Shown here: positions 45,385 through 53,834 of the stretch, piece by piece
How the letters are laid out: every line of letters starts with the position of its first letter
Position numbering within the stretch: position 1 is the stretch's first letter
Assembly: GCA_020354665.1 (NCBI GenBank)
Contig: CP070653.1
Location: 575,178 to 639,177 of the forward strand
Length of the DNA stretch: 64,000 bases
Reading direction: 5' to 3'
Origin: Burkholderiales bacterium
Lineage (GTDB): Bacteria > Pseudomonadota > Gammaproteobacteria > Burkholderiales > Burkholderiaceae_C
Program-made: the position numbers and the translations under genes
The notes under the pieces: generated by a model
Database searches by the model: none
What the model was told of the DNA's origin: nothing
The model's input: only the letters and a program-made list of their open reading frames with translations

Positions 45385-47091
45385 ATGAGCAGCAAGCATC
45401 AACATGGCGAGCCTGTGACGGGCGAACATGCCAAGGCCTTGGGCTCGGCGGTCGGTGAGATCTGGAAGTCGATGGCCGGCCTGAAGCTGCCCGCTGCGGC
45501 GGTCGGCGAGCTGCAGGCCGACTACCTGAAACAGGTGGCGTCTCTCTGGAACGATTCGCTCAAGCGCTTGCGCGACGGTGCGGACGTCGCCGGCCGGTTG
45601 TCGGACCGGCGCTTCGCGCACGCGGACTGGGCGCAGAGCCCGGCGGCGGCCTTTATGGCGCAGACCTACCTGCTCAACGCGCGCACGATGATGCAATTGG
45701 CCGACAGCGTCGAAGGCGACGAGAAGACGAAGGCCCGCGTCCGCTTCGCGGTGCAGCAGTGGATCGATGCCGCCAGTCCGAGCAATTACCTCGCGCTCAA
45801 TCCGGAGGCGCAACGGCTGGCGCTCGAGTCGAAGGGCGAGAGCATCACCCGCGGCATGCAGCAGCTGTTTAGCGACGTGCAGAAGGGGCGCGTCTCGCAG
45901 ACCGACGAGAGCGTGTTCGAGGTCGGCCGCAACGTCGCGACGACCGAGGGTGCGGTCGTGTTCGAGAACGAGCTTTTCCAGCTGATCGAGTACAAGCCGC
46001 TGACGGCCACGGTGCACGAGCGGCCGGCGCTGTTCGTGCCGCCGTGCATCAACAAGTACTACATCATGGACCTGCAACCGGACAATTCACTGATCCGGTT
46101 TGTCGTCGAGCAGGGCCACCGGCTGTTCGTGATCAGCTGGCGCAATCCCGACCCGTCGCTGGCGGGCAAGACATGGGACGACTACATCGCCGACGGGGCG
46201 ATCCAGGCCATCGAGGTGGTGCGCGAGATCACTGGCGCGAGGACGCTCAACACGCTCGGTTTTTGCGTCGGCGGCACGATCATCGCGACCGCGCTGGCCG
46301 TGCTGGCAGCGCGCGGCGAGCGGACGGCGCAAAGTCTCACGCTGCTGACGACATTGCTGGACTTTTCCGATGCGGGCGTACTCGACCTGTTCATCGACGA
46401 GCCTTCGGTCAGGCTGCGCGAGATGACGATTGGCGCGGACGCGCCGAATGGCCCGGGCCTGCTGCGTGGCCGGGAGCTCGCCACCACGTTCAGCTTCCTG
46501 CGCCCCAACGATCTGGTCTGGAACTACGTTGTCGGCAACTACCTGAAGGGCGAGACGCCGCCGCCGTTCGATCTGCTCTACTGGAACAGCGACAGCACCA
46601 ACCTGCCGGGCCCGATGTTCTGCTGGTACCTGCGGCACACGTATCTGCAGGACGAGTTGAAGAGGCCGGGCCGCCTCAGCGTCTGCGGCGAAAAAGTCGA
46701 CCTCGGTGCGATCAGGGCACCGGTGTTCGTTTACGCCTCGCGCGAGGACCACATCGTGCCGTGGGCAGCGGCGTACCGTTCGCTGGCGCTGATGTCGGGT
46801 CCCAAACGCTTCGTGCTCGGCGCCTCGGGCCATATCGCGGGTGTGATCAACCCACCGGCCAAGAAGAAGCGCAGCTACTGGACCAGCCCGGCGGCGGGTG
46901 CGGCGTACCCGACTTCTGCCGACGCCTGGCTCGCCAAGGCCACCGAGCATCCAGGCAGCTGGTGGACCGACTGGTCGCAGTGGCTCGCGGTGCACGGAGG
47001 CGAACAGGTGCCGGCGCCGAGGACGCTGGGCAGCCGCGCCTACAAGCCGATCGAGCCGGCGCCGGGTCGTTACGTCAAGCAGAAGGCGTGA
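45385..47091 (+). CDS. phaC: Class I poly(3-hydroxyalkanoate) synthase
   Basis: A 568-residue enzyme polymerising 3-hydroxybutyryl-CoA into intracellular granules. The N-terminal domain (about 1-200) contains YLLNARTMMQLADSVEGDEKTKARVRFAVQQWIDAASPSNYLALNPEA, typical of class I. The alpha/beta-hydrolase core shows VPPCINKYYIMDLQPDNS, the lipase-like box NTLGFCVGGT with the catalytic Cys (about 292-298), the catalytic Asp in SREDHIVPW and the His in ASGHIAGVINPP. The ATG at 45385 is used; the frame runs open upstream without family similarity. phaB follows at 157 bases; phaA is not present between them. Confidence 0.97.
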   Translation: MSSKHQHGEPVTGEHAKALGSAVGEIWKSMAGLKLPAAAVGELQADYLKQVASLWNDSLKRLRDGADVAGRLSDRRFAHADWAQSPAAAFMAQTYLLNARTMMQLADSVEGDEKTKARVRFAVQQWIDAASPSNYLALNPEAQRLALESKGESITRGMQQLFSDVQKGRVSQTDESVFEVGRNVATTEGAVVFENELFQLIEYKPLTATVHERPALFVPPCINKYYIMDLQPDNSLIRFVVEQGHRLFVISWRNPDPSLAGKTWDDYIADGAIQAIEVVREITGARTLNTLGFCVGGTIIATALAVLAARGERTAQSLTLLTTLLDFSDAGVLDLFIDEPSVRLREMTIGADAPNGPGLLRGRELATTFSFLRPNDLVWNYVVGNYLKGETPPPFDLLYWNSDSTNLPGPMFCWYLRHTYLQDELKRPGRLSVCGEKVDLGAIRAPVFVYASREDHIVPWAAAYRSLALMSGPKRFVLGASGHIAGVINPPAKKKRSYWTSPAAGAAYPTSADAWLAKATEHPGSWWTDWSQWLAVHGGEQVPAPRTLGSRAYKPIEPAPGRYVKQKA

Positions 47092-47248
47092 CGGTTCCGC
47101 CGGTTGAGCGGCGGCCGACGCGTGGGACAGGGTGGCGCGACGCCGGCGCTGCGCAACCGGCGGACTGATCAGGGGCGGCCCCGGTTGACTCAACTGCGGT
47201 GCTGGCGCAGGCTGGGTACGATCAGGTTTCACCACAGGAGAGACAGCG

Positions 47249-47986
47249 ATGGCACAGAAGGTGGCTTACGTGACGGGCGGCATGGGCGGTATCGGCACCG
47301 CGATCTGCCAGCGTCTGGCCAAGGAAGGACTAAAGGTGATCGCGGGCTGCGGGCCGAGCCGCGACTACAACAAGTGGCTCGGCGAGCAGAAGTCGCTGGG
47401 CTTCTCGTTCTATGCGTCGGTGGGCAACGTGGCCGACTGGGAATCCACCGTCTCGGCGTTCACCAGGGCCAAGGAGGAGCACGGCCCGATCGAGGTGCTG
47501 GTCAACAACGCGGGCATCACGCGCGACCGCATCTTCGTGAAGATGAGCCCCGAGGACTGGCGGGCGGTGATCGACACCAACTTGAACAGCATGTTCAACG
47601 TCACCAAACAGGTGGTGCCGGACATGGTCGAGCGCGGCTGGGGCCGCATCATCCAGATCAGTTCGGTCAACGGCGAGAAGGGCCAGGCGGGCCAGACCAA
47701 CTACTCGGCCGCCAAGGCCGGCATGCACGGCTTCACGATGGCGCTCGCGCAGGAAGTCGCCGCCAAGGGAGTGACCGTCAACACGGTGAGCCCGGGCTAC
47801 ATCGGTACCGACATGGTCCGCGCGATCAAGCCCGAGATTTTGGACAAGATCATCAACCAGATCCCGGTCAAGCGCCTGGGTACCCCCGAGGAGATCGGTT
47901 CGATCGTCGCCTGGCTGGCCGGCCCCGACTCGGGTTTCACCACCGGAGCCGACTTCAGCTGCAACGGCGGCTTGCACATGGGCTGA
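47249..47986 (+). CDS. phaB: Acetoacetyl-CoA reductase
   Basis: A 245-residue short-chain dehydrogenase that reduces acetoacetyl-CoA to (R)-3-hydroxybutyryl-CoA, the PHA synthase substrate. It shows the cofactor loop VTGGMGGIGTAICQRL, LVNNAGITRD, the catalytic Ser in IIQISSVNGEKGQAGQ, NYSAAKAGMHGF with catalytic Tyr and Lys, and the end block GFTTGADFSCNGGLHMG. AGGAGAGA precedes the start. It pairs functionally with phaC just upstream and is followed by a clear intrinsic terminator. Confidence 0.97.
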   Translation: MAQKVAYVTGGMGGIGTAICQRLAKEGLKVIAGCGPSRDYNKWLGEQKSLGFSFYASVGNVADWESTVSAFTRAKEEHGPIEVLVNNAGITRDRIFVKMSPEDWRAVIDTNLNSMFNVTKQVVPDMVERGWGRIIQISSVNGEKGQAGQTNYSAAKAGMHGFTMALAQEVAAKGVTVNTVSPGYIGTDMVRAIKPEILDKIINQIPVKRLGTPEEIGSIVAWLAGPDSGFTTGADFSCNGGLHMG

Positions 47987-48038
47987 CGCTTCGGCCTGCA
48001 GCCACCGCCGGCGACGCCGGCCGCGGCTCTCAGCCTGA

Positions 48039-48069
48039 CGCCCGGCACCTCGCGGTGGCCGGGCGTTTT
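48039..48069 (+). terminator. Intrinsic terminator after phaB
   Basis: CGCCCGG and CCGGGCG pair over 7 bases, extended inside by CACC/GGTG with one bulged G, and are followed directly by TTTT. It lies 53 bases after the phaB stop and marks the end of the phaC-phaB transcript. Confidence 0.8.
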
Positions 48070-48145
48070 CATGGGCGTGGATGCGCGCCGCTTTGGCAAT
48101 CGGGTCTGTGCTGCCCGTACCGGTGCGCGCTACCGACGGGGCGGC

Positions 48146-48358
48146 TCACTCGCCGCCGATGAACCACTTGATGATGCCCTTGGCCGCGAAACCGACCAGC
48201 CCGACACCGAGCGCAAGGAACAGCACGAACGAACCGAACCGGCCGGCCTTCGACTCGCGCGCCAGCTGGATGATGATGAACACCATGTACAGCATGAACG
48301 CGCTGACGCCGAAGGTCAGCCCGAACCACGCGATCTGCTCCTCGCTGAAACCGAACAT
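48146..48358 (-). CDS. DUF2788 family small membrane protein
   Basis: A 70-residue protein of the DUF2788 family. It has two membrane helices: IAWFGLTFGVSAFMLYMVFIIIQLA (about 9-33) and FGSFVLFLALGVGLVGFAAKGIIKWF (about 41-66). They are joined by the conserved RESKAGRFG loop. No function is known. It lies 9 bases downstream of the DUF2189 gene on the same strand, probably co-transcribed. Confidence 0.88.
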   Translation of the reverse strand: MFGFSEEQIAWFGLTFGVSAFMLYMVFIIIQLARESKAGRFGSFVLFLALGVGLVGFAAKGIIKWFIGGE

Positions 48359-48367
48359 GCCGGTCCT

Positions 48368-49153
48368 TCACTGCCGCAGTTCGACCAGATCGCGATAGGC
48401 ATGCCAACTGGCGTGCGCGAGCCAAGGAACGATCGGCACCCGCCCGATCAGCAAGGTGGCCATGCCGAGCAGGTTGAGCGCCATCAGCAATGCGGCCCAC
48501 AGTGCGATCGGCAGCGGGTGCTCCATCACGACTCGCCAGCTTGTCAGTACGGCGCCCATCACGCTGATGGGCCGGTCGAGCAGCATCGGAATCGCAACCA
48601 CGCTCGAGGCGAACACCGGCGCGGCCAGTACACCGCCGAGCGCAAGCCACGCCTCGAACAGGTATGAGTCCGGGGCCAGCACGACGGCCCGCACGAAGTC
48701 CTGCGGATTGCGTACCGGCGCCGGTGCGAAGCCGGTGATCAGCGACGCCGACGTCAGCACCCATCCCGTGCCTGCGGCGGCCAGCAGCAGGCCAAACACG
48801 ATCAGCCGCGAGTCTTTCGGCCGCCATGCGGCCAGCGCAGTGGCCAGGCCGGCCGGCTCGCCCCGTTCGATCGCGCGGCTGATCGCATACAAGCCGGTGG
48901 CCAGGATCGGCGCGACGAGCAGGAACCCCGAGAACGCCCCCGCGAGCAGCCAGAAGCGATCACGCGCAATCCAGAGCAACGCCGCGCCAACCAGCGCCAG
49001 GATCAATCCGTGCAGCAATCCGGGCAGCGGACAGCGCGCAAGATCGCGCGCGCCAGCGGCCAGCCAGCCCAGCGGTCGCAGCATTGGAATGTGCCGCACA
49101 CCGAACCGACGCGAGGCCTGCAGCGCCGGCGAAACGCGTTGCGAATCAGCCAT
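48368..49153 (-). CDS. DUF2189 family membrane protein
   Basis: A 261-residue inner-membrane protein of the DUF2189 family with about six hydrophobic segments. The segment VRHIPMLRPLGWLAAGARDLARCPLPGLLHGLILALVG near the start, LLVAPILATGLYAISRAIERGE, and PVFASSVVAIPMLLDRPISVMGA near the end are typical. The terminal PIVPWLAHASWHAYRDLVEL is also conserved. The function is unknown. It is followed directly by the DUF2788 gene. Confidence 0.88.
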   Translation of the reverse strand: MADSQRVSPALQASRRFGVRHIPMLRPLGWLAAGARDLARCPLPGLLHGLILALVGAALLWIARDRFWLLAGAFSGFLLVAPILATGLYAISRAIERGEPAGLATALAAWRPKDSRLIVFGLLLAAAGTGWVLTSASLITGFAPAPVRNPQDFVRAVVLAPDSYLFEAWLALGGVLAAPVFASSVVAIPMLLDRPISVMGAVLTSWRVVMEHPLPIALWAALLMALNLLGMATLLIGRVPIVPWLAHASWHAYRDLVELRQ

Positions 49154-49204
49154 GGCGCTATGCTGCCACACGCTCAACGCATGTCCGCCGGGGCACGCAG
49201 CAGA

Positions 49205-50260
49205 TCAAGCGAGTAGCGAGGTCGCAGCGGCCACGACGCTGGCCGCGCTGGCGTCCGCGAGCCGCACCTTGCGTGCCATCGGGTAGCCGGCAAAGTTGCG
49301 CTCGATCGACCGTGTATAGGTCGGGTCGTAGTGCAGGTGCATCAGATCCAGGAACACTTCACCGAACCGGCCCTCGCGTGCAAGCTGCTGCCAGCCACGC
49401 ACGACGTCGCGGCCGCGCAGCGCGACCAGCGCATCGAGCAGCCGGCAGAAGCTCTCGACGTCGTCAGCGAAGAAGCCGTATTCGTCGAGCAGCAACTGCA
49501 GGCGCGCGGCATCGGGCATCTCGATCTCGACGCACTGTCCGGCGGTCCGCATGCGTTGCATCAGCGCTTCGGGCACGCGCAGGTTGCCGACCTTCCTGCT
49601 TTCGCTTTCGACGTAGACCGGCCGTGCCGGATCGAAGCCATGCAGTGCATGCCACACCCGTGTTTCGAACGCCCTCTGCGACGGCTGCGGGCGTGCCGGC
49701 AGCGCGCCGAGCACCGAGCCGCGGTGGCACGCAAGCGCCTCCAGATCGAGTACCTGCGCTGCCGCGTCGCGCAGCGCGTGCAGCAGCCGCGTCTTGCCGC
49801 TGCCGGTGCGCCCGCAGACGACGGTGAACTGCAATGGCTGCGGGAGGCGCTCGAGCTGGGCGATGACCTCGGCCCGGAATGCCTTGTAGCCGCCCTCCAG
49901 CACATGCGTACGAAAGCCGATCTGGTCGAGGAACCAGGCGAGCGTGCCCGATCGCTGGCCCCCGCGCCAGCAGTAGACGAGCGGCTTCCAGCCCCTCGGT
50001 TTGTCGAGCACCCAGCGCTCGAGGTGGTCAGCGACGTTGCGCGCGACCAGCGCGGCGCCGCGCTTGCGCGCATCGAACGCCGAGATCTGCTTGTACTCGA
50101 TGCCGACGGCACGGCGCTCGTCGTCGTCGAGCACGGGCCAGTTGACGGCGCCCGGCAGGTGATCATCGGCGAACTCGGCGGGCGAGCGCGCATCGACGAT
50201 CGCGTCGAAGCGGTCGAGCTGCCCGATCGCGTCGGCTGCACGAATCGCGACGACAGGCAT
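49205..50260 (-). CDS. mnmH: tRNA 2-selenouridine / geranyl-2-thiouridine synthase
   Basis: A 351-residue enzyme (also called SelU/YbbB) that converts 2-thiouridine at the tRNA wobble position to 2-selenouridine via a geranylated intermediate. An N-terminal rhodanese domain (about 1-125) shows AIVDARSPAEFADDHLPGAVNWPVL and the active Cys in VYCWRGGQRSG. The P-loop domain follows with VVCGRTGSGKTRLL. RKVGNLRVPEAL and HYDPTYTRSIERNF are conserved later. It needs selenophosphate from SelD, which is not in the window. It lies 7 bases after glnD on the same strand. Confidence 0.93.
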   Translation of the reverse strand: MPVVAIRAADAIGQLDRFDAIVDARSPAEFADDHLPGAVNWPVLDDDERRAVGIEYKQISAFDARKRGAALVARNVADHLERWVLDKPRGWKPLVYCWRGGQRSGTLAWFLDQIGFRTHVLEGGYKAFRAEVIAQLERLPQPLQFTVVCGRTGSGKTRLLHALRDAAAQVLDLEALACHRGSVLGALPARPQPSQRAFETRVWHALHGFDPARPVYVESESRKVGNLRVPEALMQRMRTAGQCVEIEMPDAARLQLLLDEYGFFADDVESFCRLLDALVALRGRDVVRGWQQLAREGRFGEVFLDLMHLHYDPTYTRSIERNFAGYPMARKVRLADASAASVVAAATSLLA

Positions 50261-50267
50261 CGGCCGC

Positions 50268-52898
50268 TCAGCGCGCCTCGGCCGGGATCGCGGGCGAGAT
50301 CGCGTCGAGCAGCTCGCTCTCGATCTCGAGCTGCTGCTTGGACTGATGCAGCTCGGCGCCGTCGATCAGGAAGGTGTCTTCCACGCGTTCGCCGAGCGTG
50401 CTGATCTTGGCCAACTGCAGGTTGATGTGGTGTTTGGCGAGTACGCGGGCGATGGCATAGAGCAGCCCGGTGCGGTCGCTTGTGCTCACGCCGAGCACCC
50501 AGCGCTGGCCGCGTTCGTCGGGGTGCAGGCTGATGCGCGGTGTGATCGGGAAGCTGCGCACGCGTCGCGACAGGCGGCCGCGTGCCGGCTCGGGCAGCGG
50601 GCCGGTGGAGGCCACCGCCTGCGCCAGCTGTGCCTCGACCATCGGGATCAGGTCGCGCTGGTATTGCTCGCCCAGGGGGCTCACGACCTGGAAGGTGTCG
50701 AGCGCGTAACCGGTCTTGGAGGTGTGCACCTTCGCGTCGAGGATGTTGTACCCGGCCGAATCGAAGTAGCCGCAGATCCGCGCGAACAGGTCGCGGCGGT
50801 CCGGCGTGTAGACCAGCACCTCCAGACCCTCGCCAAGACTCGACAGCCGCGCGCGCACGACCGGCACGGTCGTCTTCAGGTGACGCCACAGCGAGCGCGC
50901 GTGCCAGGCGATGTCGGCCGCGTCGTGGCGCACGAAGTAACCGATGTCCAGGGCGGCCCACAACGGCAGTTCGGTGCCGGGCAGCGCCGAATGCAGCGCC
51001 AGGATCTGGCGTGCCTCCTGCTTGCGCATCTCCGTCTCCGCGTCGAGGTTCGGCTTGGCGCCGCCGAGCGCGCGCAGCGTGAGGCGGTAGAGGTCCTCCA
51101 GCAGCTTGCCCTTCCAGGCGTTCCACACCTTCGGACTCGTGCCGCGGATGTCGGCCACCGTCAGCAGGTACAGCGCCGTCAGGCGCTGCTCGCTGCCGAC
51201 CAGCCGCGCAAAAGACTCGATCACCTCGGGGTCCGACAGGTCCTCCTTCTGGGCGATGCGCGACATGCGAAGGTGCTGCGCGACCAGGAACTCGACCAGC
51301 TTCGTGTTCTCGCGGTCGACGCCGTGCTCGCGGCAAAAGTGCCTGACCTCGCGCGCGCCGATCTCCGAATGGTCGCCGCCGCGCCCCTTGGCCACGTCGT
51401 GGAACAGCGCAGCGACGTAGAGCACCCAGGGATCGTCGAACTGCGCGGCCAGCTGCGAGCACAGCGGGTACTCGTGGGCGTGCTCCGGAATGAAGAAGCG
51501 CCGCACGTTGCGCAGCACCATCAGGATGTGCTGGTCGACCGTGTAGACGTGGAACAGGTCGTGCTGCATCTGTCCGACGATGCGGCGGAACACCCACAGG
51601 TAGCGACCGAGCACCGAGGTCCCGTTCATCAGCCGGAAGACATGGGTCTGGCCTTCAGGCTGCCGGACGATCTCCATGAACGTCGCGCGGTTGACCGGAT
51701 CGCGCCGGAAGGCGCCGTTCATCAACGAGCGCGCGTTGTACAGCGCCCGCAGCGTGCGCGCCGACAGGCCGTTGATGCCTGGTGTCGTCTGGTAGACGAG
51801 GAAGGTCTGCAGGATTGCGTGCGGATCACGGACGTAGACGTCGTCACTCGCGACCTCGAGCAGTCCGCTGCGGTCGAAGAAGCGCTCGTCGACCGGACGC
51901 ATCGGCACGTCAGTTGACCCGGTGATGCGTTCCTCGAGGTTTTGCAGCACGATCTCGTTGAGCTGCACTACCGCCTTGGCGGCCCAGTAGTAGCGGCGCA
52001 TCAGCACTTCGGAGGCGCGCTGCGCCCGCGTCGGCCGGTAGCCGATGCTGTCGGCCACCGACGTCTGCAGGTCGAACACCAGCCGGTCTTCGCGACGGCC
52101 GGCCACCAGATGCAGCCGCGCGCGCACGAGCCGCAGGATGCCTTCGTTGTGCTGCAGCTGCTTGACCTCGAACGCCGTCACCAGCCCTCGGGCCGCGAGC
52201 TCGCTCCACGTGCGGCCCAGGCCAGCAGCCCGCGCAACCCAGATCAGCATCTGCAGATCGCGCAACCCGCCGGGGCTTTCCTTGCAATTGGGCTCGAGCG
52301 CGTACGGTGTGTTCTCGTACTTCTGGTGGCGTTGCGCCATCTCGAGCGTCTTGGCGCGCAGGAACGTCTTGGCGTCCATCGCCTGCGCGGTGTCCTCGCG
52401 AAACGCGCGAAACAGCGAGCGCGAACCCGCGAGGAACCGGCTCTCGAGCAATGCGGTCTGCACGGTGACGTCGCGCCGGGCCTCGGCGACGCATTCCGCG
52501 ACGGTGCGCACCGACGAGCCGATCTCCAGGCCGATATCCCAGCAAGCGGTGATGAAGCCCTCGATCGCCGCCTTGAGCGCCGCATTGCCGTAGACATCAC
52601 CGGGCGGCAGCAGGACCAGCACGTCGATATCGGAATAGGGGAACAGCTCGCCGCGCCCATACCCGCCGACCGCGACCAATGCAGCGCCGAGCGGCATCGA
52701 GGTGTGCTGCCACAGGTCGACGAGCGTCTTGTCGACGTGGCGCGCGAGCGTGCGCACCAGGTACGAGGCCGCCGTCGCGCTCGGCCGCGCGTGTCGGAAA
52801 TGGTCGAGCAGCGTCGCCTTGCCGTTGCGAAACTGCTCGCGCAGCGCCGGCACGCTGCGCGGCACCTGCGCCTCGCGCTCGTGCAGCGTCGCCGACAT
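50268..52898 (-). CDS. glnD: Bifunctional PII uridylyltransferase / uridylyl-removing enzyme
   Basis: An 876-residue nitrogen sensor that adds or removes UMP on PII proteins according to glutamine. The nucleotidyltransferase domain has VAVGGYGRGELFPYSDIDVL (about 71-90). The HD domain has YVAALFHDVAKGRGGDHSEIGA (about 470-490). Two ACT domains follow near the C-terminus, VLVYTPDRRDLFARICGYFDSAGYNILDAKVHTS and VLGVSTSDRTGLLYAIARVLAKHHINLQLAKIST. The start overlaps the map stop by one base (TGATG). The longer upstream frame is antisense-like relative to map codons and is rejected. Confidence 0.97.
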   Translation of the reverse strand: MSATLHEREAQVPRSVPALREQFRNGKATLLDHFRHARPSATAASYLVRTLARHVDKTLVDLWQHTSMPLGAALVAVGGYGRGELFPYSDIDVLVLLPPGDVYGNAALKAAIEGFITACWDIGLEIGSSVRTVAECVAEARRDVTVQTALLESRFLAGSRSLFRAFREDTAQAMDAKTFLRAKTLEMAQRHQKYENTPYALEPNCKESPGGLRDLQMLIWVARAAGLGRTWSELAARGLVTAFEVKQLQHNEGILRLVRARLHLVAGRREDRLVFDLQTSVADSIGYRPTRAQRASEVLMRRYYWAAKAVVQLNEIVLQNLEERITGSTDVPMRPVDERFFDRSGLLEVASDDVYVRDPHAILQTFLVYQTTPGINGLSARTLRALYNARSLMNGAFRRDPVNRATFMEIVRQPEGQTHVFRLMNGTSVLGRYLWVFRRIVGQMQHDLFHVYTVDQHILMVLRNVRRFFIPEHAHEYPLCSQLAAQFDDPWVLYVAALFHDVAKGRGGDHSEIGAREVRHFCREHGVDRENTKLVEFLVAQHLRMSRIAQKEDLSDPEVIESFARLVGSEQRLTALYLLTVADIRGTSPKVWNAWKGKLLEDLYRLTLRALGGAKPNLDAETEMRKQEARQILALHSALPGTELPLWAALDIGYFVRHDAADIAWHARSLWRHLKTTVPVVRARLSSLGEGLEVLVYTPDRRDLFARICGYFDSAGYNILDAKVHTSKTGYALDTFQVVSPLGEQYQRDLIPMVEAQLAQAVASTGPLPEPARGRLSRRVRSFPITPRISLHPDERGQRWVLGVSTSDRTGLLYAIARVLAKHHINLQLAKISTLGERVEDTFLIDGAELHQSKQQLEIESELLDAISPAIPAEAR

Positions 52899-53722
52899 CA
52901 CACCGCCAGGGCGGCCGGCTGCGCAGTCACGAAATCCGGGATCGCCGGGCTGCCGGCCGACAGCGTCAGCACCTCGTAGCCCGTCTCGGTGACCGCCACC
53001 GTGTGTTCCCACTGCGCGGAAAGCGAGCGGTCCTTGGTGACGATCGTCCAGCCGTCGCCCAGTTCGCGAATCTCGCGCCGGCCGGCGTTGATCATCGGCT
53101 CGACCGTGAACACCATGCCCGGCACCAGCTCCTCGAGCGTGCCGGGCCGGCCGTAGTGCAGCACCTGCGGCTCCTCGTGGAACTTGTGTCCAATGCCATG
53201 GCCGCAGAACTCGCGAACGACCGAAAAGCCGCTGCTTTCGGCGAAGGTCTGGATCGCGTGGCCGATGTCGCCCAGCCGCGCGCCGGGCTTCACCTTCAGG
53301 ATGCCCTTCCACATGGCCTCGTAGGTCAGCGCACACAGGCGCTTCGCCGCGATCGAGCCTTCGCCGACGATGAACATGCGGCTGGTGTCACCGTGCCAGC
53401 CGTCCTTGATGACGGTGATGTCGATGTTGACGATGTCGCCGTTCTTCAGCGGCCGATCGTTGGGGATGCCGTGGCAGACCTGATGGTTGATCGACGTGCA
53501 GATCGACTTCGGGTAGGGCCGATAACCGGGCGGCGCGTAATTCAGCGGCGCAGGCACCGTTCCCTGCACGGTGACCATGTGGTCGTGCGCGAGGCGGTCG
53601 AGCTCCTCGGTGGTGACGCCCGGCTTGACGTGCGCGGTCAACATGTCGAGCACCTCGGCCGCGAGACGGCCGGCGATGCGCATGCCGGCCAGGTCCTCGG
53701 CGCTCTTCAGGCTGATCGTCAT
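52898..53722 (-). CDS. map: Methionine aminopeptidase, type I
   Basis: A 274-residue dinuclear metallopeptidase that removes the initiator Met. The ligands are visible: two Asp in [24 protein letters not shown], His in [16 protein letters not shown], Glu in VFTVEPMIN and Glu in [14 protein letters not shown]. Length and order match type I enzymes. It is coupled to glnD downstream by a one-base overlap. It is divergent from purL; the usual betaproteobacterial neighbour rpsB is not beside it here. Confidence 0.97.
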   Translation of the reverse strand: MTISLKSAEDLAGMRIAGRLAAEVLDMLTAHVKPGVTTEELDRLAHDHMVTVQGTVPAPLNYAPPGYRPYPKSICTSINHQVCHGIPNDRPLKNGDIVNIDITVIKDGWHGDTSRMFIVGEGSIAAKRLCALTYEAMWKGILKVKPGARLGDIGHAIQTFAESSGFSVVREFCGHGIGHKFHEEPQVLHYGRPGTLEELVPGMVFTVEPMINAGRREIRELGDGWTIVTKDRSLSAQWEHTVAVTETGYEVLTLSAGSPAIPDFVTAQPAALAV

Positions 53723-53834
53723 GGCGCGGGATTATCTCACCCCCCTCATAGAATCATGGTCATTGCGGGCTTGTGTTCGTTCGACGAGCGCAGGCGCGCA
53801 AGTCCTCGATCTGCCCGCCAGCGCCAGGCCCAGC

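Noticed and set aside
47185..47222. TTGACT and TACGAT as a phaB promoter
   Set aside because: The spacing is 26 bases, far outside the usual range.
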